Source: Tetrastigma voinierianum (taxonomy: Eukaryota; Streptophyta; Magnoliopsida; Vitales; Vitaceae). From it: a stretch of 64,000 nucleotides of DNA. The position numbers were made by a program, and so were the translations under genes. The stretch lies in contig JAEQBH010001385.1 of assembly GCA_016808115.1 (NCBI GenBank), forward strand, positions 124,001-188,000, written 5' to 3'. The notes under the pieces are model-generated. The model did no database searches. It worked only from the letters and a program-made list of their open reading frames with translations, and was not told the DNA's origin. Positions 12,081 to 24,400 of this stretch are shown here, in pieces (positions within the stretch are counted from its first letter, which is position 1; each line of letters starts with the position of its first letter).

Positions 12081-13410
12081 TAAACAAAGCTACATTAAAA
12101 GCAATACCAAGTTTTACAACATAACATTTCATAAAAAGCATGCCACCACAAGTTGGAAACAAAAAAAAAACCCTAACATTTTAACTAAAAAAGAAGGTAT
12201 TTTCAACAACCAGAACATCATTCAACACAGACAACACAAAAAAACTATAATTGTACCACAAATACTAACTAGAACCAAAAAAGAAGAAAAAAAACCAGAA
12301 CAACCATCAACATTGAAAAAAAAATTAAACTTTTACCCTTACCTTTGCCCTAGCTACTGGCAGATGAATGGAAGCACGAAATAGCACTTTCTTTGAAATC
12401 GGGAAGATGGAGTATTAGATTACGTGAGACACATATCTAAGTCCTCATAACCAAACGAGATCGCCCTAAGAAGAGAAATGCTTGGGAAGGAGAAGCAGGA
12501 AAATAGATGAGTATGGTCAAGAGAAGAACGGAAGGAGAACCAAAATATTGCTTTTTTTTTTAATTACAACTGCATTCATGAAGGGTATTTTCAGATTTTA
12601 CATTTGCTTATGTACTTTTTTTGCAAATTCATATTTATGTATTTTTTTTGCAAATTCATTTTTATTTTTTAATGAGTAGTCTGAACCCTGATGCATACTT
12701 TCCCCTAAAATCATCTCTTAGTATTATTATTTTTTTTCCTCACGGATAAAGGCTTACGGGTTTGCCAGAAACAAACCATTACGCTCACCCCAAAACCCCC
12801 CTGGCCCGAGAAACGAGGAACCAATTTTGACAGGTCCATTAAAAAGGGAATAATATTAATAAATTCTTATTATCAGAAATCCATTTTTCATACCACATTC
12901 TAAATTTTTTTGAGCATTAGATGTTTTCAGAAGACATATTCTAATTGATTAAGAAAAATACAAGAGCAGAAATTGTAGGTTACCAAATAGGCAAAAGCTC
13001 AGTCTAAGTTTTCTTTGGATACAAATGAGACAAGTATAGGGCAAGGGAGAAAGAAGTACAGAAAATAACGGATATCAAGCCCAAAAAGAATTAAAATATT
13101 TAGGCCAGAAGAAACAAAACATAGCATGTTGAACCAAAATTCATTAAGAATTTTTTTAGCCGAAGTAAACTATCCTCCTTTTTATATAATGAAGGATGGA
13201 TGATGAGTTCTAGAACTGGGAAAACGATGACAGAGTTGGTCCATGCCACCACCAGCAGCAATTATTTTTTACAACCCATAGCAACCACCAAATCCGAAGA
13301 AACAAATAGAACCCAACCCCCCCACCATTAATAGACCAAAAAAAAAGAGTTTCACCAGGAAAAAGGGAACCTCTGTCTAAATGTCATTCATTCCTGCTTG
13401 CTAATGCTAC
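12081..13410. other. Intergenic region 3' of the VDAC gene
   Basis: AT-rich. A 134-codon plus-strand frame (11980-12384) overlaps the minisatellite and is lysine/asparagine-rich low complexity; I do not call it a gene. The C-run around 12790 and 13317 is unremarkable. Nothing else seen. Confidence 0.5.
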
Positions 13411-13419
13411 CTACCTTCT

Positions 13420-13425
13420 TTTATT
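13420..13425 (-). terminator. Candidate polyadenylation signal of VDAC
   Basis: AATAAA on the minus strand, about 50 bp past the VDAC stop codon. The position suits a plant near-upstream element; no transcript end can be seen from sequence alone. Confidence 0.55.
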
Positions 13426-13473
13426 AGTCTCCGGCCGTAAACAAGGCCAACCCACCACAAGTGAGATCTCTAT

Positions 13474-15912
13474 CTATGGCTTTAGAGCCAAGGCCAATCC
13501 AATCTTTGCACTTTTCTCAACTGCCCTGGCATCAACTTCTCCTGATATAGTGAAGAGGGATTTAGGGCGCCACTCATGCTGGATGAGAGCACTCACCTTT
13601 CCGCTGTTGTTGACCCGAGCCTTCACCATGGTTAAGGGGTCCAGGGCATGATGTGTGCCGATGGTAAGATTGTTTTCGTTGGTAGAAAAGGAATGGCTCA
13701 GCTCCGCACCAACAGCTGTGTTAGTCAGTGGGCTTACAGTGTGGTAGTATGAAGCATTAAGTGTGTCAGCCTTGTCATTCCTGTTATTATTAATATATCT
13801 CATCAGACAGAGGATGAAGCATATATAATATCCATATATCCATAAATATGCATATAAGCATGCATACAGAGAGACCAGACAAATACAGAGACCATTCTGA
13901 TTCATGTTTGATGTTTGTAATAGGATTGAATACTTCTATCCAGCAGATACTTAAAGACTGTAGGCTTAATATTCTTTAGTTCTTGCTAAAAAGATTACTA
14001 GCGGCAGGGAGCATTTTATTCACAAACATTTAAAATGAGATTGATATAGAAAGTGACTTATTCATCATCTGGACAGAAGAATGAAAGTGAATTGATACTG
14101 AACATTGAATCACAATTCACAAACATGAACCAGATCAAGATTTTTGCAGCATAATACCTCCTTGGTAACATATAATGTTTCCATTTAAAAAGCAATAAGT
14201 GCTAGCAAGGAAGCAATGAATGAATAGTATAAATTTCTTAAAATAGAAAAATAAAAACATTTTTACAGAAGGAACTACTCACAGAGTCAAGGCGGCAATG
14301 AGGTCAGCATTGGAGAAACCCAGACCAGCATTGCATTTGGTGAAGTTCCCAGTGGCTGTGTCAAACGAGAGATCCGTCCCAAGAGAGAGACAGCTGTTTC
14401 CCACCACACCAGAGAAGTTCACAATTGGATTTGCAGTCAATCCAATGCTAGTGCTTATTCCAGCATACTCATGCAAGTACTGGAGTTCCACCTGCAAACA
14501 CAACCATCATAAATCAAATCAATGATTAGCCCTACATGTCCATTTCCAATAAAATATAATGTTCTAATCATGAATGAGATAAATTGCACAAGAGCAAAGA
14601 AAACATGCCCTAATTTACTACACAAACCAGTAATTCACAGAGAATAAGCTGCAATGATGGGTAAGGATTGTAAAGTTTCTTACCTTGCCAGATCTTTGAT
14701 CAGGAATGATAAAGCTAAATATTGTCTTGAGTCCAGGTGCAGGTTCATCAACAGTAATTGTTGTAAAAAGCTACAATTGATACGGAAACTATTAGCAAAA
14801 CCATGAAAGCAAATAGAATAATTTCAAGCTTCTGAATAGTTGATAGTATCTACAAGTTTGCTAATACTTGCTAAGACGCCACCATTATATAATGTTTTAA
14901 GCAATATAGAGCACATATGATAAGGATCAAAATAATTATTTGATCCCGACACAGATATGGGAAACCAGAAATGGCCTTTTCAGGGCTTACATAAAATCAA
15001 ATTTAGAAGTCGGATGGCATTAAATTACGTAGGAATAACCAAAAAAAAAAATCATTGCCATCACTAATAAGCCTTCATTACTTACATTAGAGTTAGTATC
15101 AACTTTCACATCAGTTGTTATGTTCTTGTTCTTCAACTGGGTATTCACATCCGCAATAAAAAGTTCACCTTTCTTAATCCCTGATGAACTAATGGCCTGA
15201 AATTTGTGACTTGAAGGGTCAAAATCCAACATACAAAACTAGCAAGACTGCAATCAGAAGATCCAGTATCACTCAAAAAAATTATATTTGCAAGACATTC
15301 TGATCAGTAAGGATATGAAATATAAACGTAAAGTTATCACCAAAATAAGCATAAATGCATAACATTTGTTTTTTGGATATAGTTATACAGCTATTTGCAA
15401 CTCAATGATTGAAGGTTGCTGTATCAGACAACTTGCCTTAATGAACAATGGTGGCCTTGCAGTTTTTCTTTCTTTCTTTTTTTTTTTTATAGATAAGCAA
15501 GGCAAACAGAACTACAAAGTATACCGGAAGTATATAGGCAGCAAAAAAGGAAAGTAATAGCAAAATAAAAACCTCACCAACCCCTCAATTTGAGGTCACC
15601 CACTCCAAGAAACCTACAAGTAAAGAAAGCTCTTCACCTATGCACAATGGTGCCCTTGTAGTTAAAATTTACTAATCAAACACTTCATAGAAAGAATATT
15701 CATAATGTTCCCCAATACTTTCCAAGCAACATAATAATGTTCCTAATTGTAACAGTATATCAAGAAAACTAATAAACAAGCACTGCATGACTAATGCTAA
15801 GTGGAAATAGTGGTCATGCTAAATCAGCCTTGCAAATGCATAACAAATCAGTGGATTATGATTTATAGCATGCCAGCTAAAACAAAACCCAAACTGCACT
15901 AAACATTTTTAA

Positions 15913-15958
<46 letters not shown>

Positions 15959-16976
15959 TGAGATAATATATGTACCAAATAGGAGCAATAACTCAATCTC
16001 AGCATGTCCGAAGGAGGAAAAATAAAAATAAAATACAGAAAACAGATAAAATTTTCTTTTCGGGTAGCATTCAAAAATAAATTTCATATTCTGAAAAAAA
16101 AAACAGGAACCATACGTCTGCCTACAGAAATTATGTACGACCTTGATTTGCCAGTGCCTAGAGCTATTAGCTGTAGAGCAAGCTTTGCCTAATTCCCCAC
16201 AGCCCATAACCCACCAAACTGGAAGACATCAACAAAAAAACAAAAACAAAGATCATCTAGTCCGATACATACTCGATGATCAAGGATCTTAAGAAAGAAA
16301 TTAAAACCTCACCACTAAATCTTCAAATTTTGAGTATCAGCTCCACTAAGCCTATTCCAACAAAACTGTAGATAAGAGTTCTCTTATTTTCCACTATTTT
16401 ATCGGGAACATACCGAACAGCAATAATCCATTAGGCTGTAAATAACAAAATAAAAAGTGCACGCCAAAACCCCAAAATAAAATCGAAAGTGTAGACATTC
16501 TCCTTTGTTTTATCAAACAAATGAACCGGTTTAAATAATCCGAAGTCAATTATTAGCACAAATGAGGTGTACTGTTATTCCATTACAAATAAAGGACATA
16601 AACTCCAACCATAAGAAATCACATCCTTCCCTCAATTTTCTAGCCAACCAAACAAAATCCTTAGAAAAAAGAACAAAAAACAAAGCCCTAATTTCATCAA
16701 CTCATTAAATCGAGAGAGGGACGTACGACTCCAGAGGATGTGTACGTAGTAACTGTGAACTTGTGGTCGCTCTGGTAATCTTTGTAGAGAAGATCTGAAA
16801 TAACAAGAAGAAGAAGAGCAACAACATCATATTCATGTGCAAGAAAAAAAAATACAAAAAAAAATAAAGATATCATAAATTATAAAAAATAAAATATATC
16901 CCAAGAACGAAGCAAGAGATGAATCACCTCTGGCCTTCTTTCCGATGTCGGTGTAGAGACCTGGACCTTTTCCCAT
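13474..16976 (-). CDS. VDAC: Voltage-dependent anion channel (mitochondrial outer-membrane porin), six exons
   Basis: An intact spliced gene. Exons on the minus strand, in order: 16928-16976, 16727-16794, 15086-15196, 14684-14770, 14283-14491 and 13474-13780. The lengths sum to 831 bases, which is 276 codons plus TAG. All five introns start GT and end AG. The product starts MGKGPGLYTDIGKKAR and ends GLALALKP, both characteristic of plant VDAC, and 276 aa is the usual plant length. The GLK motif of the VDAC family is present (PAPGLKT). VDAC forms a 19-strand beta-barrel that carries ATP, ADP and other metabolites across the mitochondrial outer membrane; it has no cleaved presequence, and none is seen here. 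The first ATG is the only one that fits. There is no premature stop or frameshift, so I expect function. Which VDAC paralogue this is cannot be decided without comparison. Confidence 0.97.
15197..16726 (-). other. VDAC intron 2 (1.53 kb)
   Basis: By far the longest intron of the gene (the others are 133, 315, 192 and 502 bp). It contains an (AT)n tract at 15916-15957 and no recognised transposon. Its splice sites read GTACGT and TTTCAG. Confidence 0.92.
15916..15957. repeat. (TA)n microsatellite in VDAC intron 2
   Basis: About 21 TA dinucleotides. Likely length-variable between individuals. Confidence 0.97.
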
Positions 16977-17059
16977 TTTTTTTTCCCCGAGAAAATGGCG
17001 ATCAACGAAAGAGAAAAATGGGAGAGGACGAGGAGTTGTTTCCAGCTTCTGGCGAAAGA

Positions 17060-17090
17060 CAACGAAATATATACTGAAAACCCTAAAATT
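17060..17090 (-). promoter_or_regulatory. VDAC core promoter: TATA box and telo-box
   Basis: On the minus strand AGTATATATTT lies at 17065-17075, about 90 bp before the VDAC start codon. AAACCCTAA (telo-box, read on the plus strand) overlaps its upstream side at 17078-17086. Telo-boxes are common in plant promoters of housekeeping, translation and mitochondrial genes. No ATG occurs between the TATA box and the start codon. Confidence 0.65.
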
Positions 17091-17458
17091 ATATTATTAT
17101 TTCCATTTTAGAATAATTTTGGACCGTTCGATCGTTATGCGGTGAAAGATTCGCTTTCCTGGCCGTTGATTGTAACATGAAAGAAACAGAGAGTCTCGAT
17201 AGTCGGGATCAATGGACTGTTTAGGCGTTTTCATTTTAACGCATTATTTACGGGAACCGAGTTTCTTGCCTTAACGAGTAATTCTTTATTGTTTTTATTT
17301 AAAGGATAAATAAATAAAAAATAGTTGATATTTTAAATATTATATTTTATTTCTGGTTTTAATTATATAATGCAGTTATTGAGAACAAATCTAAAATTAT
17401 GAGATAAAATGCTCAGATTTCAACTTAATTCATTATTTTGTTATTGAGGAAACACTCA
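17091..17458. other. VDAC upstream region
   Basis: About 370 bp from the core promoter to the hairpin element. It is GC-richer for the first 180 bp, then AT-rich. No further motif can be supported. Confidence 0.45.
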
Positions 17459-17467
17459 TTTTTTAAA

Positions 17468-18497
17468 GGTTTAATTATATAAATAGTTTCTCAACTTTTC
17501 TATTTTTTCTATTTTTATGTTTCAAATTTATTTTTATTCAATTAAATGTCTAAACTTTTTATTTTTTCTATTTTGATCAACCTTATTATTGTTCAATTAA
17601 ATGTCTAAACTTTTTTTTTTCTATTTTAGTATCTCAACTTCATTTTTGTTCAATCAAGTTTTCAAACTTTTTTATTTTTTATATTTTGATGTTTTTGTTC
17701 AATAAAATGTTTAAACTTTTCATTTTTTACTTAAATAACCTTTAACGAGGTGAATTGATGATATTATCATTTTCACATTAGGGGTTTTACTATCTATTTT
17801 TATGGTAAAAAATTAATTAATAAAATTAGTTATAGATAAAATTTAAAATTTTAAAGGAAAATATAACAATTTAAAAAAACAAATTTTAATTATCTTTATA
17901 TTATTTTAAAATTGTGTTTTTAAGTATTAATGTGAAAACAATTATATATAAATAATTAAAAATAAAACATTAAATATTAAAAATATTATAAAAATAATTA
18001 AAATATTTATTTTTATCTATAACAACCAATTTAATCATTTTCTTTTATACGGTAATGAAAAAATAATAAAAATCATAATGTGGAAATGATAATATTATTT
18101 TTTTACCTCATTAAATGGCATTTAAGTAATTTCATTATTTTATATAATAAGAATATTGTTTGGCTCGTTTTTGTTTATTCAAATATCATAATAAGCTTTG
18201 ATTGGGTAGAAAGCCTTTTGATTGAACAAAAAATAAAAATTAAATATTTGATTAAATAAAAATAAAGTTAAAACATCAAAATATAAAAAATCCAAAATTT
18301 TAGATACATGATTGAATAAAAATAAAGTTGAGATACCCAAATATAAAAAATAAAATAGTTCAGACACTTGATTGAAAAAAACAAAGTTGGGATATCAAAA
18401 TAGAAAAAATCATAAAGTTTAGATACTTTATTGAACAAGTTGAGACATCAAAATAAATAAAAACGGAAAAGTTGAGATATCATTTGTATAATTAATT
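17468..18497. mobile_element. Mutator-like element with very long inverted arms (foldback type)
   Basis: About 1.03 kb, almost entirely palindromic. The left arm (17468-17840) reads TCAACTTTTCTATTTTTTCTA and the right arm (about 18008-18497) is its complement, down to matching inner blocks such as TTAGTTATAGATAAA. Each arm carries a tandem array of a 50-75-bp unit with ATTAAATGTCTAAAC-like words. A 9-bp direct repeat TTTTTTAAA flanks it (17459-17467 and 18498-18506), the size expected for Mutator, though it is low-complexity. No transposase. Confidence 0.7.
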
Positions 18498-18506
18498 TTT
18501 TTTAAA

Positions 18507-20399
18507 TTCTTAAACTTAAGCAAAGAGGAAAGAAAAATAAATAAAATTTTAATTTTCATAAAAATATAATAATCTGAAATTATATTAAAATTTATAATTT
18601 TCTATTTTTAAGATTGGTAGAAAATATATTTTTTTAAGTTTAACTTTTTATGCTTTATTTATTTCTTTTTCACTTTTTATTTCCTTTATTTATATTGGGA
18701 AGTTGAAAAGGAAAAATCAACACTAAAAAGTTTTTTATTTTAAAGTTAATAACTTTTTAATACAATGTAGTAAACTGTTTTCATTGAGACTCGAATTCTC
18801 CTCATGTCCAACCATTTTAACACTGAGAAGTGAAAAAATCTTTTAGAGAAATAGCTTCTCAACAAGAATAATAACCCTTTAATAATAATATCCATGTATT
18901 AAGATTGAATAATAACAAATTAAGAATATTTAGCAAAAGAAGACACTTAAAAAAAAAACAAAAGTAGACACTAGATATAACAATATAACATGGAAAACCC
19001 CTCCAAATGAAGGTAAAAAAATTACAAAAATGTTTTTTTGCATTATAATAAAACGGGGATATAAATATATCAATACTTGTTGTGAGAATTAATTACCAAA
19101 AAAAACTATTAGTAGAAAAAATATAGAAAAGTATTTAGAAGAACCTATAACTTCACCTAAAAAACAACCCTATTTTATTTTAGTTTTCAATCTCTTTATG
19201 ATGCTTTTTTTTTGTTACCCCATATCAAAATCCTTATTATTATTTATTATTTTTTAAATGTGGATTTAGGGAATATCCAAAAATTAAGCCCTCTATCCAA
19301 TGTAAATTATTCATGTGGGTTTAGTGAAAATCCAGAATTCATGTGGTGGATAACTTAAGCCTTCTATCCAATTTATATATAGTCGCATGGAACAAAGTTT
19401 CGAGGATATGAAGGGAAATTATTATGATTAACATTTGTCAATGCATTATTAAATTTTTAATTGAATACAAAAACAAAAATATATAGTATTTTATATTCAA
19501 TTAAAATTAACATATTAATAACAAGGGATATAATTAAAAACATTTATTGTAAACAAATTTATTTTTATTATATTTGCTATTATAAATAGATTATTAACAT
19601 AAGTCAAATATTTTTTATTTATCTAGAAAAAAACATAATACGTTTTTGTTTCAAATATACTTGTAGTATTTATAAATAAAAGACCATTAATAAGTAGGTG
19701 AATATTTTACTCAAGTTTTCTTTTCTTGTACGTTAACTATGAAATATCATGAATGAGTAAGTCTTCTCCAACTCTCAATGGAAAGAGTTCATAAATAAAA
19801 AATTATTTTCAGAAAAAAAAAATTATAGATTTTTTTTTTTTTTTTTTCTGTTAATAGGAGGCCAGAGTTTCGTCTCAAGTCCTGAGCATGTTCGATAGAG
19901 AAGCCACTAATCCAGCTATCTGATTGATATCTTAAAACCCCACTTTTGTCACCGAGGTTTTTTTTGTTAGAAATATTTGAAGAAGATATACGAATCGAAA
20001 ATATATATAACAATTCTTTTAAAGCATAAAATATATTAACATCTAAACGCAGTCATTGATAAATCAAATCTAAATTCCTGTGAGACAAAAAACACTGTAA
20101 AAATAATGTTTATAGATACATTACTCTTAAACCATTTTCTTATTTCTGGAAAGTGTAAATCACAAAAAAATATAACATACAATTGTGCAAGTCATAATAG
20201 GTTTATAAAAAGAGTTGATCTTCTAGTCTAATAGGTCAATCAAAGTCTTAAGTCTTATAGATAATGTGTGACCAAGAATCCTGTTACAAAATAGTAAATA
20301 AGTTGTTTTCATTAATGACCTAAAATTGACCTTATAAATGAGTAACTAATTATGCTAAATACACAAAATTATTTACCTGACATTATCCGTATGAGTTAA
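18507..20399. other. AT-rich stretch, no gene seen
   Basis: Very AT-rich. A run of about 20 T near 19831-19850 could be the poly(A) end of a minus-strand LINE or SINE, but no body could be linked to it with confidence. Nothing else is supported. Confidence 0.45.
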
Positions 20400-20803
20400 G
20401 GGTGATCTATCCTAGAGCGGGGACCAACCAACCCAATTAGTGGCGTATTGTTCACGTCCTCCATGCATGCATTATAATCTGGTTTGAAAAGGCTGAGTAC
20501 ACCTCGTAGGAATAGTTCTGCACTACCAATACTTTGGCTCTTGTTTCAATCATTTTGATGTTGAAGGTATACTCGTTTTGCCAATTCCAAATCCACCAGT
20601 TCATAAATGCGAGCCCTTGGGTCTTTTTTCATGTGTTTTTCTTCAATAAAAAGTGATAAAAAAAAAAGGTCTTACATGGGTGCAACATCGGAATAAATGA
20701 TCAAGGCCCTCAATTTCCCCTAGACAACATTTGCAGTAGGGGTTAGACGCAAAGCCTTGCAAGTTCTCTCATGATTCGTCATGATTTTCCCATTGTGGAT
20801 AAC
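20400..20803 (-). pseudogene. LINE fragment: RT-associated zinc-binding domain, downstream part
   Basis: The minus strand reads IHNGKIMTNHER and then, after a frameshift, SNPYCKCCLGEIEGLDHLFR. The spacing of Cys residues with DHLF..C is the hallmark of the zf-RVT domain that follows RT in plant LINEs. The sequence toward 20400 should be the LINE 3' part and is decayed. It stops exactly at the ATAAC target duplication (20799-20803) of element B and resumes at 37180. Confidence 0.85.
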
Positions 20804-21125
20804 TGTTGTTAAATGGAAGGAGATGGACAAGAGAACAGAACTGAGAAAAAAAATCTCTACTTGATAAAAAAAAATGCAGAAAATAAATACACTATGACTC
20901 AACTTAATTCCTTAGTTCTGCAACCCACTAAGACACGCTGTCAGCAATTAAATTGATCTGAAAAATAGCAACTAATTGACCTGAAAAACAGCAATTAATT
21001 GACCTCAAAAACAGAAACTAAATTGACCTGAAAAATAAAGATAACAGTTAGTGCTCCTAATGACTAAGACCTTCACAGAACAGAACAAAAGACCAACAAA
21101 GACATCAACTCTTAATTCACTAACA
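20804..21125 (-). repeat. Element B 3' LTR
   Basis: 322 bp, alignable to 36884-37179 with small indels. It is preceded in the sense direction by a purine-rich tract and the end of the RNase H frame. Confidence 0.93.
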
Positions 21126-21440
21126 TTCTCCTCCTGAATTTTGAGTTGCACATACACCAAACTTGTCTCTAAGAGTCTCAAAAAGACCAACATGGAATGA
21201 CTTGTGAATATGTTTGCAAGTTGATTTTCTGAACTGCAATACACCAACTTCATTTCACCTGATTTCTGCACCTCCCTTAAGAAGTAATACTTAACTTTGA
21301 AATGCTTTGTTCTTTACTCAGTTGGTTCTGTGGGGAATGATGATGTGACTGGTGTATCGCCAAGGATCTCTATATTTGTCCTCATGCGTTTTTGCAGATC
21401 ATCCATCAACCTATTCAGAATAAATTTACTGGTTGTATTT
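21126..21440 (-). pseudogene. Element B RNase H end (with a gap) and polypurine tract
   Basis: The minus strand reads TKHFKVKYYFLREVQ and CSSENQLANIFT, the conserved end of copia RNase H. A downstream segment ends in EEN next to the LTR. Upstream, at 21340-21430, RLMDDLQKRM may belong to the RT region following the catalytic block. The rest of RNase H between them is missing, so this copy carries an internal deletion. Confidence 0.8.
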
Positions 21441-24400
21441 TAATTGCATAGACCCATTTGAAACTCAAAGTTGGGTCAGAGCCGCTGACTCTGTAACTTT
21501 CAGTTCCAGAGAAACATGTGATGAAATAATGCCAAGAAGTGACTCTCATCATCAGACCTCCCTTCTGCGATTAACCTGGCTCCTTTACTGATGTTATTAC
21601 AAATGGATCGTGGAACATCAAGGTTGATCCATGTGTGCCGCTTTCGGCCTGCGGCACGCCGACACCTCGCCACCGCTATACCGACTCGCGTGCGATTTGG
21701 AAACCTCTGGAGGTCGCCGGCGGAACGCCAGGTGCGCATCGCCGCCGCGCTCACGGCTGCAACGCTAACTCTCAACGCCGTACCACTTCCGGTTCGCGCC
21801 GGATTGTAATCAAATCGGTTACCGCTTTACTGGTTCATATCACGGGTTCCATCAACGCGCGGCATCTTTGCGGTGATGGGTACACTCCGCACTCTTACAG
21901 CGCTCGCCTGTTACTGCTTCAAGTTCTGCTGAAATGCTTTGATACGCTGAAGTTCTGTTTTGGTTTGACGATCGCTCGCGAAGATGGATTGTTTTGCCTG
22001 AATCAGATCCGTTTTTTCGGTTTTATCTTTAATATATTCCCTTATTTTTTGATGCCAGCCAAATAAAACTCTAAAACCTGTTTTCTATCGCGAAGTGCGA
22101 CAAAGTCATCATGAGGGCATATATTGTGCCCCGGTTCCGGGGGGACCGGTTGAACCTGTAGATCAACACATGGAAGAACTGTGTTGGATCTGCGTTTGCG
22201 ACTCTGCAGCGTTGTTGCCATATATTGCGGGGATCGCTGTTGTCTTCAGGCTCGAAACGAGCGGAGATCGCCTGACGCTGGGGAGTGCTCCGGCGACACT
22301 GTGATAACAATCCGAAGCGTTCATCGGGGTTACGTGGCACTCCTGTCAGAGGCAGCGTCGGGTCCATTGCATAGAGGCTAAGATGAGCCACCCCATCTGG
22401 GAAGCTCCATTTATCCGCCTGAAACCCTAGACCTGTCGCACGTGGGTTCTGCAAAGGAGTTTGTCCACAACACCCTCTTACCCCAATATATCTTGTGTTA
22501 CCTCTCTGCTTGTGCTATCTGCCCTCTCTTTTCCTCTCCTCTGTTTTTGGATGTTCTGATACTCATTTGCAAAAATAGTATCAGATCTAAATCTAACTCT
22601 TCCTGTTGGATTTAGACAAACAGATCTTTTATCATCTCTTGTGCACTTGCAAAATGTTTTACATTTGGGGTGAACTACGCCCGGTAAGAAAACTTCACGA
22701 GACTACTTTCAAGGCCCTAGAGTACTGTACCGTGATCAAATCTGTTCTGAGCCACTCATTTCCAAACAAAAAATCATCAGGCACACCATCAGACCTCCCC
22801 ATATCATGAGTGAGAGATGAAACTGAAACTGCCACCATGCGCCAGCCATATCAGACTCTCATCTTTGCAGAGATCAACTAGACTCTGCTCACCGACCCAG
22901 TAAGTGTGGAAGTAAAATCCTCATTTATGGGATACTTAAATGATTATCAAGTTTAAAACAAGATGTTTGGTTTTTCTGATAGACTTGGATGTTGCACTCA
23001 ATAAATCAGTACGCTTTGCATACAAAGCGCGTATGTATGTCTTTAGAAGCCCGGGTAACGTGAATTACCACCGGGGGGGGAGGAGTGTGCATCGCGTGAG
23101 CTCATGGCTGGGCAGGCTTTTTCTGGGAGCCTTTCGCGGTGAGTCACAATATCTCATTAATATGGGATCTTCTTTCCCCGAGAGTTATCTGACATCTCCA
23201 CCTTATGTCATAGAGCTTCAGTTTTCTTTCTGCATGTTGTTCGATATATGACTCAATTGGATATGTCCATTAAACTTAATTATATTCGAAACATGGGGAT
23301 TGGATTTTTAAACCATCATGTTTAACCTATGGTTAAGTCGAATATCCCCGCGGTGTATGAAACACGATAATATCATCATCATATCATGACCATGTACGAG
23401 TGAATCATACGCGGGACAGCTCGAGCCGCACCGATTCGCTCCGTCTGTATTAATGGTTCGCATCGCCGAACGTATCTGTTTTCCATGCTCAATCGCGTTC
23501 ATGACGATGTGTTACATCACTCACGCGTCTCATCAGCATTTATCGCATATTACTGCCAAGCATCATTGTTTCGAGCCGGCAACGGCGCCGCATGATAAAC
23601 GCCGGACGAGTGATGTGAATATCTGTATATCTGCAGTGGTTGATCTGGCTGTGCGAGATCAAATATATCAACGATTTATAAACCAAACAATATGGAGGCT
23701 CAAAATCAATGCATAAGCGGGATAATGGAAACGTTGCCCGTTCGGTCGCTGCTGACGCGCTGGAATAGATGTGACTGGGTCTGAAATCACGGACACGAAG
23801 CAATCAGGCTGCGCAGAGAAAAAGCGGGTGGCGGCAGATTATGGAATAGACCGGATACCTTAATGAGTTGCGAGGGGTGTCGATTGGGTGGATTCAGCTT
23901 CGCGCTCGCAGTTCACGGTGCAAACCTTCGCGAACGCTTACCGGTGATTACGTATTCACAACGAACCAGTTCCAAATTATAGAGAAAAACAATTAAACAA
24001 CCTAAGCTATGGTAGTCCCAGGAATGAAATGGACCATAACTTGAGCTGTAGAGGTCCAATTTTGGTGATTCAAGAGCCTAACATCAATTTCACAATTGCA
24101 GCTACAACTTCAATGAAGAAAACGAGTCCAAATTCCCTAAGTTTCCCAACCGAAAACTAGTCCCAAATTCTGGACATAAAACAATTAAACAACCTAAGCT
24201 ATGAAAGCGAGTCAGGAATGAAATGGACCCATGCTTGAGCTCTCGAGTTCAATTTGGGTGATTCAAAGCCTAACATCAAAGGTTCAGAATTACCTTCTGA
24301 CTTCTATGAAGAACACAGAGTCCAAATTTCTTTTATTTCCCTGACCCCAGAAACGATCAAGTGCGGCGGTGTGTGAGATTAACGAGGGTAGTATTACGAG

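Noticed and set aside
11980..12384. 134-codon plus-strand open frame
   Set aside because: Starts in the minisatellite, is Lys/Asn-rich low complexity, and has no domain or gene context.
14298..14525. Plus-strand 75-codon frame opposite VDAC exon 5
   Set aside because: Shadow of the real exon on the minus strand.
19831..19850. T-run as the poly(A) tail of a SINE or LINE
   Set aside because: No tRNA-like box A/B or LINE body could be linked to it.
21635..22066. 143-codon plus-strand frame in the CpG-rich island as a gene
   Set aside because: Overlapped by other open frames on both strands, as expected in GC-rich DNA; no motif, promoter or splice context.
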